A DNA stretch of 64,000 nt, taken from the NCBI GenBank assembly GCA_963779685.1, contig CAVZZG010000003.1, forward strand, positions 1,984,001 through 2,048,000. The letters are read 5' to 3'. Below are positions 51,485 through 60,507 of the stretch, piece after piece. The notes under the pieces are model-generated. The model did not search any database. It saw nothing but the letters and a program-made list of their open reading frames with translations, and was not told the origin of the DNA. Positions within the stretch are counted from its first letter, which is position 1; every line of letters starts with the position of its first letter. Origin of the DNA: CAVZZG01 sp963779685 (lineage in GTDB: Bacteria > Actinomycetota > Thermoleophilia > Gaiellales > F1-60-MAGs149). Made by a program: the position numbers and the translations under genes.

Positions 51485-52690
51485 GTGCCGCCGCAGGACG
51501 ATGCAAGCGTTGTGCCCACCGAACCCGAACGAGTTCGAGATCGCCACCTCGACGGGCTCGCTGCGCGGCTGCCGCACGAGATCGAGCGCCGGCTCGGGTT
51601 CCGGGTCGTCGAGATTGGCCCCGGCGGGGATCACGCCGCGGACGAGAGCCATCAGGCAGGCGACGGCCTCGATCGCGCCGGCCGCGCCCAGCGTGTGGCC
51701 GTGGAGACCCTTCGTCGAGGACACCGCGGCGCCGGACAGCCCGGCTGCGGCGATGGCCCGCAACTCCGCGAGGTCGCCGGCCGAGGTCGACGTGGCGTGG
51801 GCGTTGACGTAGCCGACGTCGCCCGCGGCGACGCCCGCGTCGGCGAGCGCGGCGACGATGGCCGTCGCCGGACCGGCGCCGGTCTCGTCGGGGTCGGTCA
51901 GGTGCGCCGCGTCGCAGGACTGGCCATAGCCGCACAGCTCGGCCAGGACCGGCGCGCCGCGGGCGATCGCGAGGTCGCGTGCCTCGAGCACCAGCATGCC
52001 CGACCCCTCCCCGAGCACGAAACCGTCGCGACGGCGGTCGAACGGCCGCGATGCCGCGGCCGGGTCGCCGGCGCCGGGTGACAGCGCGCCGAGCTTCTTG
52101 TAGCCGGCAACGATCAGCGGCGAGATCGCCGCCTCCGCGCCCCCGGCGACCATGGCGTCGGCCCGGCCGTCGCGAATGGCCTGGAATGCGAAGCCGATGG
52201 CGTCGGTACCGGCGGCGCAGGCGGTCGCCATGGCGGCCGACGGGCCGCGCAGGTCGTGCGAGCGCGCGGTTGCGGATGCGGCGCTGTTGGGCAGACCGAG
52301 CGGAATGGCGAACGGGCTGACACGATCGGCGCCGCGCTCGAAGAAGGCGGTGTAGGCCTCGTGAAGGGTGTCGGCGCCACCGTGGGCACACCCGACCGCC
52401 GTACCAAACCGGCCGCGGTCGAGGCCGAGATCGCCGGCCTCCTCGAGTGCCAGCGCTGCGGTCACGGCGGCCAGCCGTCCGACGCGGTCCATGCGCCGGG
52501 CGTCGCGGCGGCCGAACCGTTCCTCGGCGTCCGTCTCCGGCGCCGGGAAGGCGACGATCTCGCCGACGCCGTCCACCTCGACCCGCCGAGCGCCGCTGCG
52601 CATGCCCGTCAGGGCATCCCAGAACGCGTCGCGTCCCGTGCCCAGCGAACACACCACGGACGCACCCGTGATGACGACCCTCCGTCCCAT
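51482..52690 (-). CDS. Beta-ketoacyl-ACP synthase II (FabF-like)
   Basis: Thiolase-fold condensing enzyme of 402 residues that extends acyl-ACP with malonyl-ACP. The Cys-His-His triad is visible: ATACAAGTDAIGFA (Cys near 155), NAHATSTSAGD, and STKGLHGHTLGAAGAIEAV. The end SNSFGFGGHNACIVLRRH is the typical FabF tail. No acyl-carrier protein or ketoreductase gene lies nearby, so it may serve a secondary lipid or polyketide pathway. ATG 52690 starts at MGRRVVITG; a GTG five codons upstream is possible. It is divergent from an acyl-CoA ligase across 50 bp. Confidence 0.9.
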   Translation of the reverse strand: MGRRVVITGASVVCSLGTGRDAFWDALTGMRSGARRVEVDGVGEIVAFPAPETDAEERFGRRDARRMDRVGRLAAVTAALALEEAGDLGLDRGRFGTAVGCAHGGADTLHEAYTAFFERGADRVSPFAIPLGLPNSAASATARSHDLRGPSAAMATACAAGTDAIGFAFQAIRDGRADAMVAGGAEAAISPLIVAGYKKLGALSPGAGDPAAASRPFDRRRDGFVLGEGSGMLVLEARDLAIARGAPVLAELCGYGQSCDAAHLTDPDETGAGPATAIVAALADAGVAAGDVGYVNAHATSTSAGDLAELRAIAAAGLSGAAVSSTKGLHGHTLGAAGAIEAVACLMALVRGVIPAGANLDDPEPEPALDLVRQPRSEPVEVAISNSFGFGGHNACIVLRRH

Positions 52691-52740
52691 CCTGGGAAGT
52701 CTCACCGATCCGTGCCAGAATCGCTCGCGGAGGTCGACTC

Positions 52741-54309
52741 ATGGTGTACCGCAGTCCGTTCCCCGATGTCGCGATCCCGCGCAGCCAGCTCACGCCGTTC
52801 GTGCTCGAACACGCCGTGGCGCTGGGCGATCACCCGGCGCTGATCGACGGGCAGACGTCGGAGACCCTGTCGTACGGTGCCCTCGCCGAGCGGGTGCGGC
52901 GGTGTGCCGCAGGGCTGCAGGCGCGCGGTCTGGCGCCCCGCGATGTCGTCGGGATCTTCAGCCCGAACGTGCCGGACTACGCGGTCGCCTTCCACGGCAT
53001 CTCGCTCGCCGGCGGAACGTCCACCACCGCGAACCACCTCTACACCGCGGATGAGCTCCGCTTCCAGCTCGTCGACGCCGGCGCCCGGCTGCTGATCTGC
53101 GCCCCGCAGCTGGCCGACACCGCACGAGCCGCCGCCGAGGGCACGGCGGTCGAGGAGATCATCGTCCTCGGCGAGGCGGAGGGCGCCACCCCGTTCGCAA
53201 GCCTGCTCGAGAACGCCGGCAGCCCCGCGGCCGTCGACATCGACCTCGACGAGCACGCCGTCACGCTGCCGTACTCGAGCGGCACGACCGGGTTGCCGAA
53301 GGGCGTGATGCTGACACATGCCAACCTGGTCGCGAACGTCTGTCAGTGCCTGCCGGTGCTGGCCGTCGGCACCGACGACGTGGTGATGGGCGTACTTCCC
53401 TTCTTCCACTGCTACGGCCAGACGGTGATCCTCAACAACACGCTGCGGCAGGGTGCGACGGTCGTGACCATGGAGCGGTTCGACCTCGAACGGTTCCTGC
53501 GGTTGATCCAGGATCACCGCGTTACCGCCTGCTTCGTCGCACCGCCGATCGTGCTGGCCCTGGCCAAGCACCCGCTGGTCGACCAGTACGACATCTCCAG
53601 CCTGCGCTTCGTGGTGTCGGGCGCGGCACCGCTCGACGCCGCGCTGCAGGAGACCGCCGCCCGGCGCCTGGGCTGCCAGGTATTCCAGGGCTATGGCCTG
53701 ACCGAGACCAGCCCGGTCACCCACTCGCCCGGCACGGTGCTCGCGAACCGGCCGGGGACGGTGGGACCGCCGATTCCGAACACCGAAGCGCGCCTGGTCG
53801 ATCCCGTCTCCGGCGCGGACGCCGCGCCTGGAGACACGGGCGAGGTGTGGATCCGGGGCCCGCAGGTCATGTTCGGGTACCTCAACAACCCCGACGCCAC
53901 CCGGGCGATGGTGGACGAGGCCGGCTGGCTGCACTCGGGCGACATCGGCGTCGCCGACGGCGACGGCTGGTTCACGATCGTCGACCGCCTCAAGGAGCTG
54001 ATCAAGTACAAGGGCTATCAGGTCGCACCGGCCGAGCTCGAGGCGGTGCTCCTCACCCACCCCGACGTCGCCGACGCGTGCGTGATCGGCATCCCCGATC
54101 CCGAGGCCGGCGAGATCCCGAAGGGCCTGGTCGTGCTGCGACCCGGAGCCTCCGTCACCGCCGAGGAGCTGCTCGACCACGTGGCCGGCAGGGTCTCACC
54201 GCAGAAGCGAGTGCGCGCCATCGAGTTCATCGACGCCATCCCGAAGTCGCCCAGCGGCAAGATCCTGCGGCGAGTGCTGGTGCAGCGCGAGCGCTCGCTC
54301 AACGCCTGA
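52741..54309 (+). CDS. AMP-forming acyl/aryl-CoA ligase (4-coumarate:CoA ligase-like)
   Basis: Activates a carboxylic acid as acyl-AMP and transfers it to CoA. The 522-residue protein has the AMP-binding P-loop LPYSSGTTGLPKGVMLTH near residue 180, FQGYGLTETSPVTH, GEVWIRGPQVMFGYLNN and the C-terminal hinge VDRLKELIKYKGYQVAPAE with the catalytic Lys in SPSGKILRR near 510. It most resembles 4-coumarate-type ligases. The acid is unknown. It overlaps the convergent beta-lactamase-like gene by 11 bases. Confidence 0.92.
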   Translation: MVYRSPFPDVAIPRSQLTPFVLEHAVALGDHPALIDGQTSETLSYGALAERVRRCAAGLQARGLAPRDVVGIFSPNVPDYAVAFHGISLAGGTSTTANHLYTADELRFQLVDAGARLLICAPQLADTARAAAEGTAVEEIIVLGEAEGATPFASLLENAGSPAAVDIDLDEHAVTLPYSSGTTGLPKGVMLTHANLVANVCQCLPVLAVGTDDVVMGVLPFFHCYGQTVILNNTLRQGATVVTMERFDLERFLRLIQDHRVTACFVAPPIVLALAKHPLVDQYDISSLRFVVSGAAPLDAALQETAARRLGCQVFQGYGLTETSPVTHSPGTVLANRPGTVGPPIPNTEARLVDPVSGADAAPGDTGEVWIRGPQVMFGYLNNPDATRAMVDEAGWLHSGDIGVADGDGWFTIVDRLKELIKYKGYQVAPAELEAVLLTHPDVADACVIGIPDPEAGEIPKGLVVLRPGASVTAEELLDHVAGRVSPQKRVRAIEFIDAIPKSPSGKILRRVLVQRERSLNA

Positions 54310-55507
54310 ACGGCGCGCCGGAGACGATCGCCGTCGCCGGCGTGCCGTCGATCTCGTCGCGCAGCACGAGTCGCTCGGGCGACCCCTCGTCGGTGATCGC
54401 GTACGACCCGTCCGGCAGCGGTACCAGCGCGGCCACCCCGCCATCTGCGTAGGCGAGCTGGAGCTCGTCGGTGTCGATGGCAACCCACGGGCACCACGGA
54501 TTGTGCGAGTGGTACCGGACCCCGGGCGGCTCGGGCTCGGCAACGGGCCGCTCGACGGGCGGGTCCTCCGGCAGCCGCTCGCCCTTCGTCGCCGCCCGCA
54601 GCAGCGCGATGCCGTGGCGGACGATCTCCCAGGTCGAGCCAGGCCCGTTCCACAGCACGGCCACGGTGCAACCCGTCTCGCGATCACCGAACACGTGAGA
54701 GCCGAACCCGGGAACGTCGCCGCTGTGCCCGGCCCGGGCGTAGCCGTCCTCACCGTCGAGCTCGAGTCCGTAGCCGTAGCCGTCGGCGTGCTCCTCGAGC
54801 ATGGCCGGCTCCGCCCCGGTCAGCACCTGCTGCAGGAACGAGCAGAGGTCGGCGGCCGTGCACAGCGACGACCCCGCGGCCGAGTCGGTCGGGATCCACG
54901 GCGACGGCACGAGGCCGCCGGCCGTCGCCCGGTGGCCGATGGCGCCGTCGTGGCGGTCCTCATCGCGGGTCGCCGCGAGCGAGCCGGCGAGGTCCATCGG
55001 CTGGAGCACGTGCCGGTCGACGAGCGTCGCGTAGCGGTCGCCCGTGGCCTGCTCGAGCACGAGCCCGAGCGTCGCGAAGCCGGTGTTCGAGTAGTGGACG
55101 CGTCCCGGTACGCAGACGGTGCCCGCCAGCGCCAGCACCTCGCCGAGCACCGACGGCCACGCTTCCAGGCCGCACACGAGTCCGCCGGTGTGGCAGAGCA
55201 GCTGGTGGATCGTCGGGGTCTCGAAGGCGAACCACGGCAGGTGCTTGCGGACCGCGTCGTCGAGGCCGAGGCTGCCGCGCTCGGCCTCGCGCAGCACGCA
55301 GACGGCCGTGAACGCCTTGCCGACGCTCGCGATCGGGAACCGCGTGCGGCCCGTGACCGGGCGACGGGTGGCGACGTCGCAGACCCCGTAGGCGGACGAC
55401 CGCGGCCGCCCTTCCGGGCCCGAGAAGGCCAGGGCCGCGCCCGGGATTCCCTGCGCCTCCAGGTGGAGCCTGGCGAAGTGCTCGAGCCGGTCGCCGGCCT
55501 CGATCAC
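54299..55507 (-). CDS. Serine hydrolase, beta-lactamase class C family
   Basis: Penicillin-recognising fold of 402 residues. The active-site motifs are SxxK in FPIASVGKAFTAV (near residue 65), YSN in VHYSNTGFATLG (near 150), and a C-terminal HSG in RAGHSGDVPGFG (near 290) that replaces KTG. There is no signal peptide, which is more in keeping with an esterase or D-aminopeptidase than with an exported beta-lactamase. A C-terminal domain of about 90 residues may be a lipocalin-like lid. The GTG start overlaps the acetyltransferase stop (GTGA). No resistance role can be claimed. Confidence 0.88.
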   Translation of the reverse strand: MIEAGDRLEHFARLHLEAQGIPGAALAFSGPEGRPRSSAYGVCDVATRRPVTGRTRFPIASVGKAFTAVCVLREAERGSLGLDDAVRKHLPWFAFETPTIHQLLCHTGGLVCGLEAWPSVLGEVLALAGTVCVPGRVHYSNTGFATLGLVLEQATGDRYATLVDRHVLQPMDLAGSLAATRDEDRHDGAIGHRATAGGLVPSPWIPTDSAAGSSLCTAADLCSFLQQVLTGAEPAMLEEHADGYGYGLELDGEDGYARAGHSGDVPGFGSHVFGDRETGCTVAVLWNGPGSTWEIVRHGIALLRAATKGERLPEDPPVERPVAEPEPPGVRYHSHNPWCPWVAIDTDELQLAYADGGVAALVPLPDGSYAITDEGSPERLVLRDEIDGTPATAIVSGAPFRR

Positions 55508-56148
55508 GGCGCCGCCCCCAGCAGCGGCAGGCAGGGCTCGAGGCCCTCGACCGCAACGGCCACCCGCGGCGATGCCTCCCAGGCGGCACGGGTCATCAGG
55601 TAGCGCACCGAAACCCGCGCACGGTCCTGCACCACCTTCACCTGCGTGCCGTCCTCGGCGTACCCGAGCGACCGCGACACGGCACTCGACGCGGGGTTGT
55701 CCGTGAAGGCCGCCGACTCCGCACGCTCTGCGCCGAGGCCGGCAAAGGCGAGGTGGAGGACCGCTGCGCGCATCTCGCGCCCGACCCCGTCGCCCTGGTG
55801 GGCCCGGCCCACCCACGAGCCGGTCGAGACGGTGCGGGCGACCGAGAACCGCCCGGCCTCGAGGCCCTGGCTGCCGACCACCGTGCCATCTCGAACCACG
55901 ACGAAGTTCAGTACCCAGTCGTCGGGCTCGAGCTTGCCGCGCATGAACCAGTGGTACTGCAGGACTCGCCGGCGCAGCTCGTCGCCGCTCACGTCCGTCC
56001 ACGGCACTTCGAACGGCATCTCGTCCGGCGGGTGCACGCCGGCCACGGCGAGCTCCGCGAGGGCGGCCAGGTCGGTTTCGTCGGGCAGCCGCAACTCGAG
56101 CCGCGGCGTGCGGAGCCGCAACGACGAGAACGGCCATGCCGACTGCAT
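55504..56148 (-). CDS. GNAT-family N-acetyltransferase
   Basis: RimJ/RimL-type acetyltransferase of 214 residues. LRTPRLELRLPDETDLAALAEL is the usual opening of this subfamily, and the acetyl-CoA segment is WVGRAHQGDGVGREMRAAVLHLAF. The C-terminal strand VSRSLGYAEDGTQVKVVQDRARV follows. It acts on N-terminal or other amines; the substrate is unknown. The ATG at 56148 is the first that retains the family start. It is 24 bp from the divergent RAM-domain gene and coupled to the serine hydrolase downstream. Confidence 0.87.
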   Translation of the reverse strand: MQSAWPFSSLRLRTPRLELRLPDETDLAALAELAVAGVHPPDEMPFEVPWTDVSGDELRRRVLQYHWFMRGKLEPDDWVLNFVVVRDGTVVGSQGLEAGRFSVARTVSTGSWVGRAHQGDGVGREMRAAVLHLAFAGLGAERAESAAFTDNPASSAVSRSLGYAEDGTQVKVVQDRARVSVRYLMTRAAWEASPRVAVAVEGLEPCLPLLGAAP

Positions 56149-56160
56149 CCGCGAATCATC

Positions 56161-56166
56161 TACGAT
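56161..56166 (+). promoter_or_regulatory. Predicted -10 element of the RAM-domain gene (leaderless)
   Basis: TACGAT ends six bases before the GTG at 56173 with no ribosome site between, consistent with transcription starting at the codon. Confidence 0.35.
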
Positions 56167-56172
56167 CTCGCC

Positions 56173-56442
56173 GTGGTCACCGCGATCGTCCTCATCAACA
56201 CCGACCGCGGCCGGGTCGTGGACGTCGCTCAGCAACTCGTCGACATCCACGGCGTCTCGGAGGTGTTCTCGGTGGCGGGCCGGTTCGACCTGGTCGCGCT
56301 CCTGCGCGTGTCGACGAACGACGAGATGGCCGAACTGGTCACGGGCCACCTGCTCCGCGTCGACGGCGTCGCCCATACCGAGACGCTGACCGCGTTCCGG
56401 GCGTACTCGCGACACGACCTCGAGCGGATGTTCGGGCTGTAG
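56173..56442 (+). CDS. Stand-alone Lrp/AsnC ligand-binding (RAM) domain protein
   Basis: An 89-residue protein with only the effector-binding half of Lrp/AsnC regulators: TAIVLINTDRGRVVDVAQQL, GVSEVFSVAGRFDLVALLRV and FRAYSRHDLERMFGL. The helix-turn-helix is missing. Such SraA-like proteins form rings, bind amino acids, and may sense them or modify the activity of partners. It lies three bases before the nitrilase gene and probably shares its message. GTG start. Confidence 0.87.
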   Translation: MVTAIVLINTDRGRVVDVAQQLVDIHGVSEVFSVAGRFDLVALLRVSTNDEMAELVTGHLLRVDGVAHTETLTAFRAYSRHDLERMFGL

Positions 56443-56444
56443 CC

Positions 56445-57617
56445 GTGGCGGGGACGCCGGTCGCGCCGTACATGGCCGTCGGGCTGTCGACGATCGTCCA
56501 CGGCATCGGCGCGCGCAAGCACATCGACCGCAACCTCGCGATCATCGAGGACGCGATCCACGCCGCCGTGTCGATCATCGGCATCAACATGCCGGTGCGC
56601 ATGATCGCGCTGGCCGAGGGCGCGATGACCGGCTTCACGGACGAGATCTTCGACATCCCGCACGTCGTCGCCGCACGCGATCTGTTCATCGACATCCCCG
56701 GCCCCGAGACCGAGCGCCTCGGCGAGCTCGCCAGGCTGTACGGCCTCTACCTCTGCTGCCAGTGCAAGGCTCGCTGGCCCGAGGTGATGCCCGACCGGTT
56801 CTTCAACACGCTGTTCGTGATCGGCCCCGACGGCCGGGTGATCCACCGCGCCGCCAAGAACCACCTCTGGTGCCGCGAGCGCTCGTGCACGCCGCACGAC
56901 GTGTACGACCGCTGGGTCGAGTTGTTCGGCGACGGCATCGAGGCGTTCTACCCCGTGCTGCGGACCGACGACATCGGCAACATCGGCACCATCTGCTGCT
57001 CCGACGGCGAGTACCCGGAGGCCCTCCGGGCGCTGGCGTTCAACGGCGCGGAGGTCGTCTACCGGCCGAGCGAGGCGGTGCCGATGACGCAGTTCGGGCC
57101 GGACGCCGGCGGGACGTGGCTGCTGCAGAACCGCGCCCACGCCCACTTCAACAACGTCTACATGGTGTGCCCGAACGTCGGCCCGGTGTACGTGCACCCT
57201 GCGATGGAGCACCCGTACGACATCGCCGGCGGCGGCGGCCACATCGTCGACTACCAGGGCCAGGTGCTGGGCCTCTCGCGCAGCGGCGCGAACGCCTTCT
57301 GCGCGGGCATCGTCGACATCGAGGCGCTGCGCCAGTTCCGGGTCATGAACCTGAACTCGAACTGGATGAAGGACCTGCGCACCGAGGTGTTCCGGCGCAT
57401 GTACGACGAGCCCATCCATCCGGCGAACCTGTGGCTCGAGACCGACCCGCAGCAGCACGCCGAGGTCGACGAGGTGTACCGCGCGAACATCGCCCGCCTC
57501 GTGGAGCGGGGAGCGTTCACGCCCCCCGCTCGCACGTTCGACGGCTGTCGATTCCTTCCACCCTCGCGGAATCCCGCGGAGGCCGACTGGGAGAACGTCA
57601 GGACCCTATGGGAGTAG
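56445..57617 (+). CDS. Carbon-nitrogen hydrolase (nitrilase superfamily)
   Basis: Amidase or nitrilase-family enzyme of 390 residues. The Glu-Lys-Cys triad can be placed: Glu in LAEGAMTGFTDEIF (near residue 48), Lys in HRAAKNHLWCRERS (near 140) and Cys in IGTICCSDGEYPEALRALAF (near 180). It is longer than most members, with a C-terminal extension (TEVFRRMYDEPIHPANLW onwards) that resembles aliphatic amidases. Substrate amide or nitrile is unknown. The GTG start is chosen because the frame upstream is not conserved. The last 20 bases overlap the convergent permease gene. Confidence 0.85.
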   Translation: MAGTPVAPYMAVGLSTIVHGIGARKHIDRNLAIIEDAIHAAVSIIGINMPVRMIALAEGAMTGFTDEIFDIPHVVAARDLFIDIPGPETERLGELARLYGLYLCCQCKARWPEVMPDRFFNTLFVIGPDGRVIHRAAKNHLWCRERSCTPHDVYDRWVELFGDGIEAFYPVLRTDDIGNIGTICCSDGEYPEALRALAFNGAEVVYRPSEAVPMTQFGPDAGGTWLLQNRAHAHFNNVYMVCPNVGPVYVHPAMEHPYDIAGGGGHIVDYQGQVLGLSRSGANAFCAGIVDIEALRQFRVMNLNSNWMKDLRTEVFRRMYDEPIHPANLWLETDPQQHAEVDEVYRANIARLVERGAFTPPARTFDGCRFLPPSRNPAEADWENVRTLWE

Positions 57618-59052
57618 TGTCGCCCGCCTTCAGCTTGCCCTGCGAGGTGAAGAGGATGCAGAGGCCGACACCGAGCAGAGCCCAGACCAGCGCCTCCCAC
57701 CAGACCTTGTTGAGCGCCCAGAAGTCCGGCGCACCCTTCAGCACGCCGTAGAGCGCGGCGCCGGTCACGGCGACGCCGATCACGCCGGCGACGGCAAGGA
57801 GCGCACGGTTCTCGCCCGGCTGGCCGAGAAAGCCCGTGAGGCTGATCAGCAGGTAGACGAACACCAGCATGAAGCCGCCGATGGTGGCGCCCCACTGGAA
57901 GAACCCGAACCACGTGCCGAGGTCGCCTTCGGCAGCCTGCACGAGGCCGTCCGTCGTGTAGACCACGATGACGACGACGATCGACGCGATCGCGAGGAAC
58001 GCGGAGGCGACGGCCGGCGTCTTGTAGCGCGGGTGGATGTACGCGAACTGCTTCGGCAGGAAGCCGTCGCGAGCCAGGGCGAAGATGCCACGGCTCGTGC
58101 CGGTCGCAGTACCGAGACCGACGGCGGCGATGTCGAGCACCACGAGCCACTGCACGAGCTGGGCGAAGTTCCCGCCGCTGTCGCCCATGATGGCAGCCCC
58201 GGAATAGAGGGGCGGGAAGTTCGCCAGATCGAGGAACTGCGCCATGTCGAAGCCGAAGGCGGCGAGCAGCGCGTAAGCGACGACCACGTAGAACACCGCC
58301 GAGACGACCACGCTCAGGAGGATGGCGCGCGGGATCTGGCGCTTCGGGTCGGAGGTCTCCTCGGCCAGGTTGGCGGCCGTTTCGAAGCCGATGTACATGA
58401 TCACGGCGTAGAGGATCCCGTAGAAGATGCCGGTCCAGTTGGTGCCGGCGGCGCTCGGATTGAACGCATCCGCCGAGTTGCCCGCAGTGCCGCCCTTCGC
58501 GATCACGTAGATCGCAAAGCCGAAGATGACGGCCATCGAGACGAGCGCCGCGCCGAGCTGGGCGCGAGTCGAGATCTGGACGCCGAAGAACTGCATCAGG
58601 AAGGCGACGATCCAGAAGCCGACGGCGGGGATCCACCACTTCAACTCGCCGTGACCGTTGATGGAGAGCGTGAAGCTGAGGAACCCGCCGAAGGCCAGCC
58701 CGATCGCGAGCGTGAGGCACGCCATGCCGCCGTAGTAGATCCAACCGGCGACGAAGCCGACCTGGCGCCCAAAGCCGTCCGTGACGTAGTCGTAGAGCGA
58801 GCCGGCGGCGTGGATGCGCTTGGCGAAGCGCGAGATGATCCAACCGACGGCGATCATGCCGATGCCGGCCAGGATGATCGAGATCGGCGTCGCGACGCCG
58901 GCGCCGTGACCCGAGAACGACAGGCCGGCAATGGTCGGGATGAAGAACGCGGATGCGAAGACCGGCCCGATGAAGCCGACCGCCTGGGCGACGACGTCGA
59001 GCAGGCTCAGGTTGCCCTTGCCGAGCGTGACCCCTCCCTCGGAACTAGCCAT
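57598..59052 (-). CDS. APC-family amino acid/amine permease (3 of 3)
   Basis: Twelve-helix transporter of 484 residues, more distant from the other two permeases. SLLDVVAQAVGFIGPVFASAF in helix 1, AAGSLYDYVTDGFG, GFETAANLAEETSDPKRQIPR after helix 6 and FALARDGFLPKQFAYIHPRY are typical of the superfamily, including putrescine importers. Ribosome site GGAGGGAGGG. The upstream region contains ATTGTATACAGA at 59077-59088, similar to a GntR/FCD operator and overlapping the probable -10. The nitrilase and aminotransferase genes on either side suggest an amine or amino acid substrate. Confidence 0.9.
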   Translation of the reverse strand: MASSEGGVTLGKGNLSLLDVVAQAVGFIGPVFASAFFIPTIAGLSFSGHGAGVATPISIILAGIGMIAVGWIISRFAKRIHAAGSLYDYVTDGFGRQVGFVAGWIYYGGMACLTLAIGLAFGGFLSFTLSINGHGELKWWIPAVGFWIVAFLMQFFGVQISTRAQLGAALVSMAVIFGFAIYVIAKGGTAGNSADAFNPSAAGTNWTGIFYGILYAVIMYIGFETAANLAEETSDPKRQIPRAILLSVVVSAVFYVVVAYALLAAFGFDMAQFLDLANFPPLYSGAAIMGDSGGNFAQLVQWLVVLDIAAVGLGTATGTSRGIFALARDGFLPKQFAYIHPRYKTPAVASAFLAIASIVVVIVVYTTDGLVQAAEGDLGTWFGFFQWGATIGGFMLVFVYLLISLTGFLGQPGENRALLAVAGVIGVAVTGAALYGVLKGAPDFWALNKVWWEALVWALLGVGLCILFTSQGKLKAGDTTPIGS

Positions 59053-59076
59053 AACCCTCCCTCCGATGACGGCGCG

Positions 59077-59088
59077 ATTGTATACAGA
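59077..59088. promoter_or_regulatory. Possible GntR/FCD operator or -10 region upstream of permease 3
   Basis: ATTGTATACAGA matches 11 of 12 positions of ATTGTATACAAT-type palindromes bound by some GntR/FCD regulators; on the minus strand it also contains TATACAAT, a good -10. A GTATAC core occurs at 31024-31029 before permease 2 as well. Two FCD regulators are encoded in the window, but a direct link is unproven. Confidence 0.35.
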
Positions 59089-59129
59089 ACCCGGCGCGGT
59101 CGCGAGCCGCCCGACGGCATAGTTCGGCA

Positions 59130-60326
59130 GTGCGATTCAGTTCCCTCACCGAGCGGATCCAGGTCGACGGCTCGGACGCCTGGCGCGTGCACGTGCTGGC
59201 CTCCGAGCGCCTCCGCGCCGGGGAGGACGTGATCGTGCTCTCGATCGGCGATCCGGATTTCGAGCCGCCGCCCCACGTGGTGGAGGCCGTGACGCGGAGC
59301 ATCCACAGCGGCCGCACGCACTACACACCGGCCAGGGGTGAGCCCGAGTTGCTGGAGGCGATCGCGGCCCGCGCCGGAGTCTCGCCCGGCCGCGTGGTGT
59401 TCCTGCCGGGCGCCCAGGCGGCACTGTTCGCGACGCTTGCGTGCATCGCCGAAGCCGGCGACGAGGTGGTCGTGACGGAGCCGGCCTACGCGACGTACGA
59501 GGGCGTGGTGGCGGCGACGGGCGCCCGCAGGGTGCTCGCCCCGCTACGGCCGGAGCGGGACTTCCACCTCGACCCGGCCGACCTCGAGCCGCTGATCGGC
59601 GAGCGCACGCGGGCGATCGTCATCAACACGCCGCACAATCCGAGCGGCGCCGTCATGCCGGCGGCGACGCTGGACGCCGTCGCGGAGCTCTGCCGCGAAC
59701 GCGACCTGTGGCTCGTCTCCGACGAGGTGTACGCCGACCTCGTGTTCGACGGGGTGCACGCAAGCGCGCTGACGGTCGCGGGCGCGGACCAGCGCGTCGT
59801 GGTGCTCTCGAGCCTGTCCAAGTCGCACGCCATGACCGGGTTCCGGCACGGCTGGCTGATCGCGCCCGAACCGCTCGCAGCGCACGTCGCTCTGCTGCTC
59901 GAGTCGATGCTGTTCGGCTCGCCCCCGTTCGTCCAGGACGCCGGGCTCGCAGCCCTCACCGGCCCCCAGGACGCCACCGCGCACATGCGCCGCACCTACC
60001 GCGCCCGCGCCAGGGTGGTGCTCGACGGGCTCGCCGGCGCGCCGGACCTTCGCTGCCATCCGCCCGAGGCCGGCATGTTCGTCCTCGTCGACGTCCGCGG
60101 CACCGGCCTCTCCGGCACCGACTTCGCGCTCCACCTGCTCGACGCCGCCGGCGTCGCCGTCACCCCCACCGACACCTTCGGCCCCAGCGGCGCGGGCCAC
60201 GTCCGCATCGCTCTCACGGTCCCCGAGGCGCGCCTCGCGGAGGCCTGCCGGCGCATTGTCGCCTGCGATTTTCGCGGCACGGCACGCAACGTCGCACCGG
60301 ACCGGCCGCGCGATCCTCGACTCTGA
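59130..60326 (+). CDS. Class I/II PLP aminotransferase
   Basis: Aspartate-aminotransferase-fold enzyme of 398 residues. IGDPDFEPPPHVVEA and HYTPARGEPELLEAIA start it; NTPHNPSGAV holds the PLP-binding Asn; DEVYADLVF the Asp/Tyr; and SSLSKSHAMTGFRHGW the Schiff-base Lys near residue 233; the substrate Arg is in HVRIAL near 375. GTG start (VRFSSLTERIQ), probably leaderless. The last 20 residues (from FRGTARNVAPDRP) are encoded by the left arm and interior of an inverted-repeat element, so the natural C terminus was probably near VACDF and has been extended. Confidence 0.9.
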   Translation: MRFSSLTERIQVDGSDAWRVHVLASERLRAGEDVIVLSIGDPDFEPPPHVVEAVTRSIHSGRTHYTPARGEPELLEAIAARAGVSPGRVVFLPGAQAALFATLACIAEAGDEVVVTEPAYATYEGVVAATGARRVLAPLRPERDFHLDPADLEPLIGERTRAIVINTPHNPSGAVMPAATLDAVAELCRERDLWLVSDEVYADLVFDGVHASALTVAGADQRVVVLSSLSKSHAMTGFRHGWLIAPEPLAAHVALLLESMLFGSPPFVQDAGLAALTGPQDATAHMRRTYRARARVVLDGLAGAPDLRCHPPEAGMFVLVDVRGTGLSGTDFALHLLDAAGVAVTPTDTFGPSGAGHVRIALTVPEARLAEACRRIVACDFRGTARNVAPDRPRDPRL

Positions 60327-60437
60327 CCGCGCGGCCGCGGCGCTCGTCGTCGGTCCTGCCGGCGGCTGGCTGCGTCCTACGGTACGGACGTCGGTCTTCC
60401 GTGATGCGACGTTGCGTGCCGTGCCGCGAAATTCGCA
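60264..60437. repeat. 174-bp inverted-repeat element with 33-bp arms, entering the aminotransferase gene
   Basis: The 33 bases at 60264-60296 are the reverse complement of 60405-60437 except for one position. The interior has a 10-bp hairpin, CGGCCGCGCG against CGCGCGGCCG, near 60303-60337, whose loop holds the aminotransferase stop codon. The left arm lies in coding sequence and provides the last residues of that protein. The region 60327-60593 has no gene; it holds this element and one extra arm copy. Confidence 0.8.
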
Positions 60438-60507
60438 GCGGGCCTCGGAGCGGCGATCCCGCCCGGCGTGGGCGGTCGGCGCGGGCGGCGGGCCGCGGCG
60501 TCCCGGC

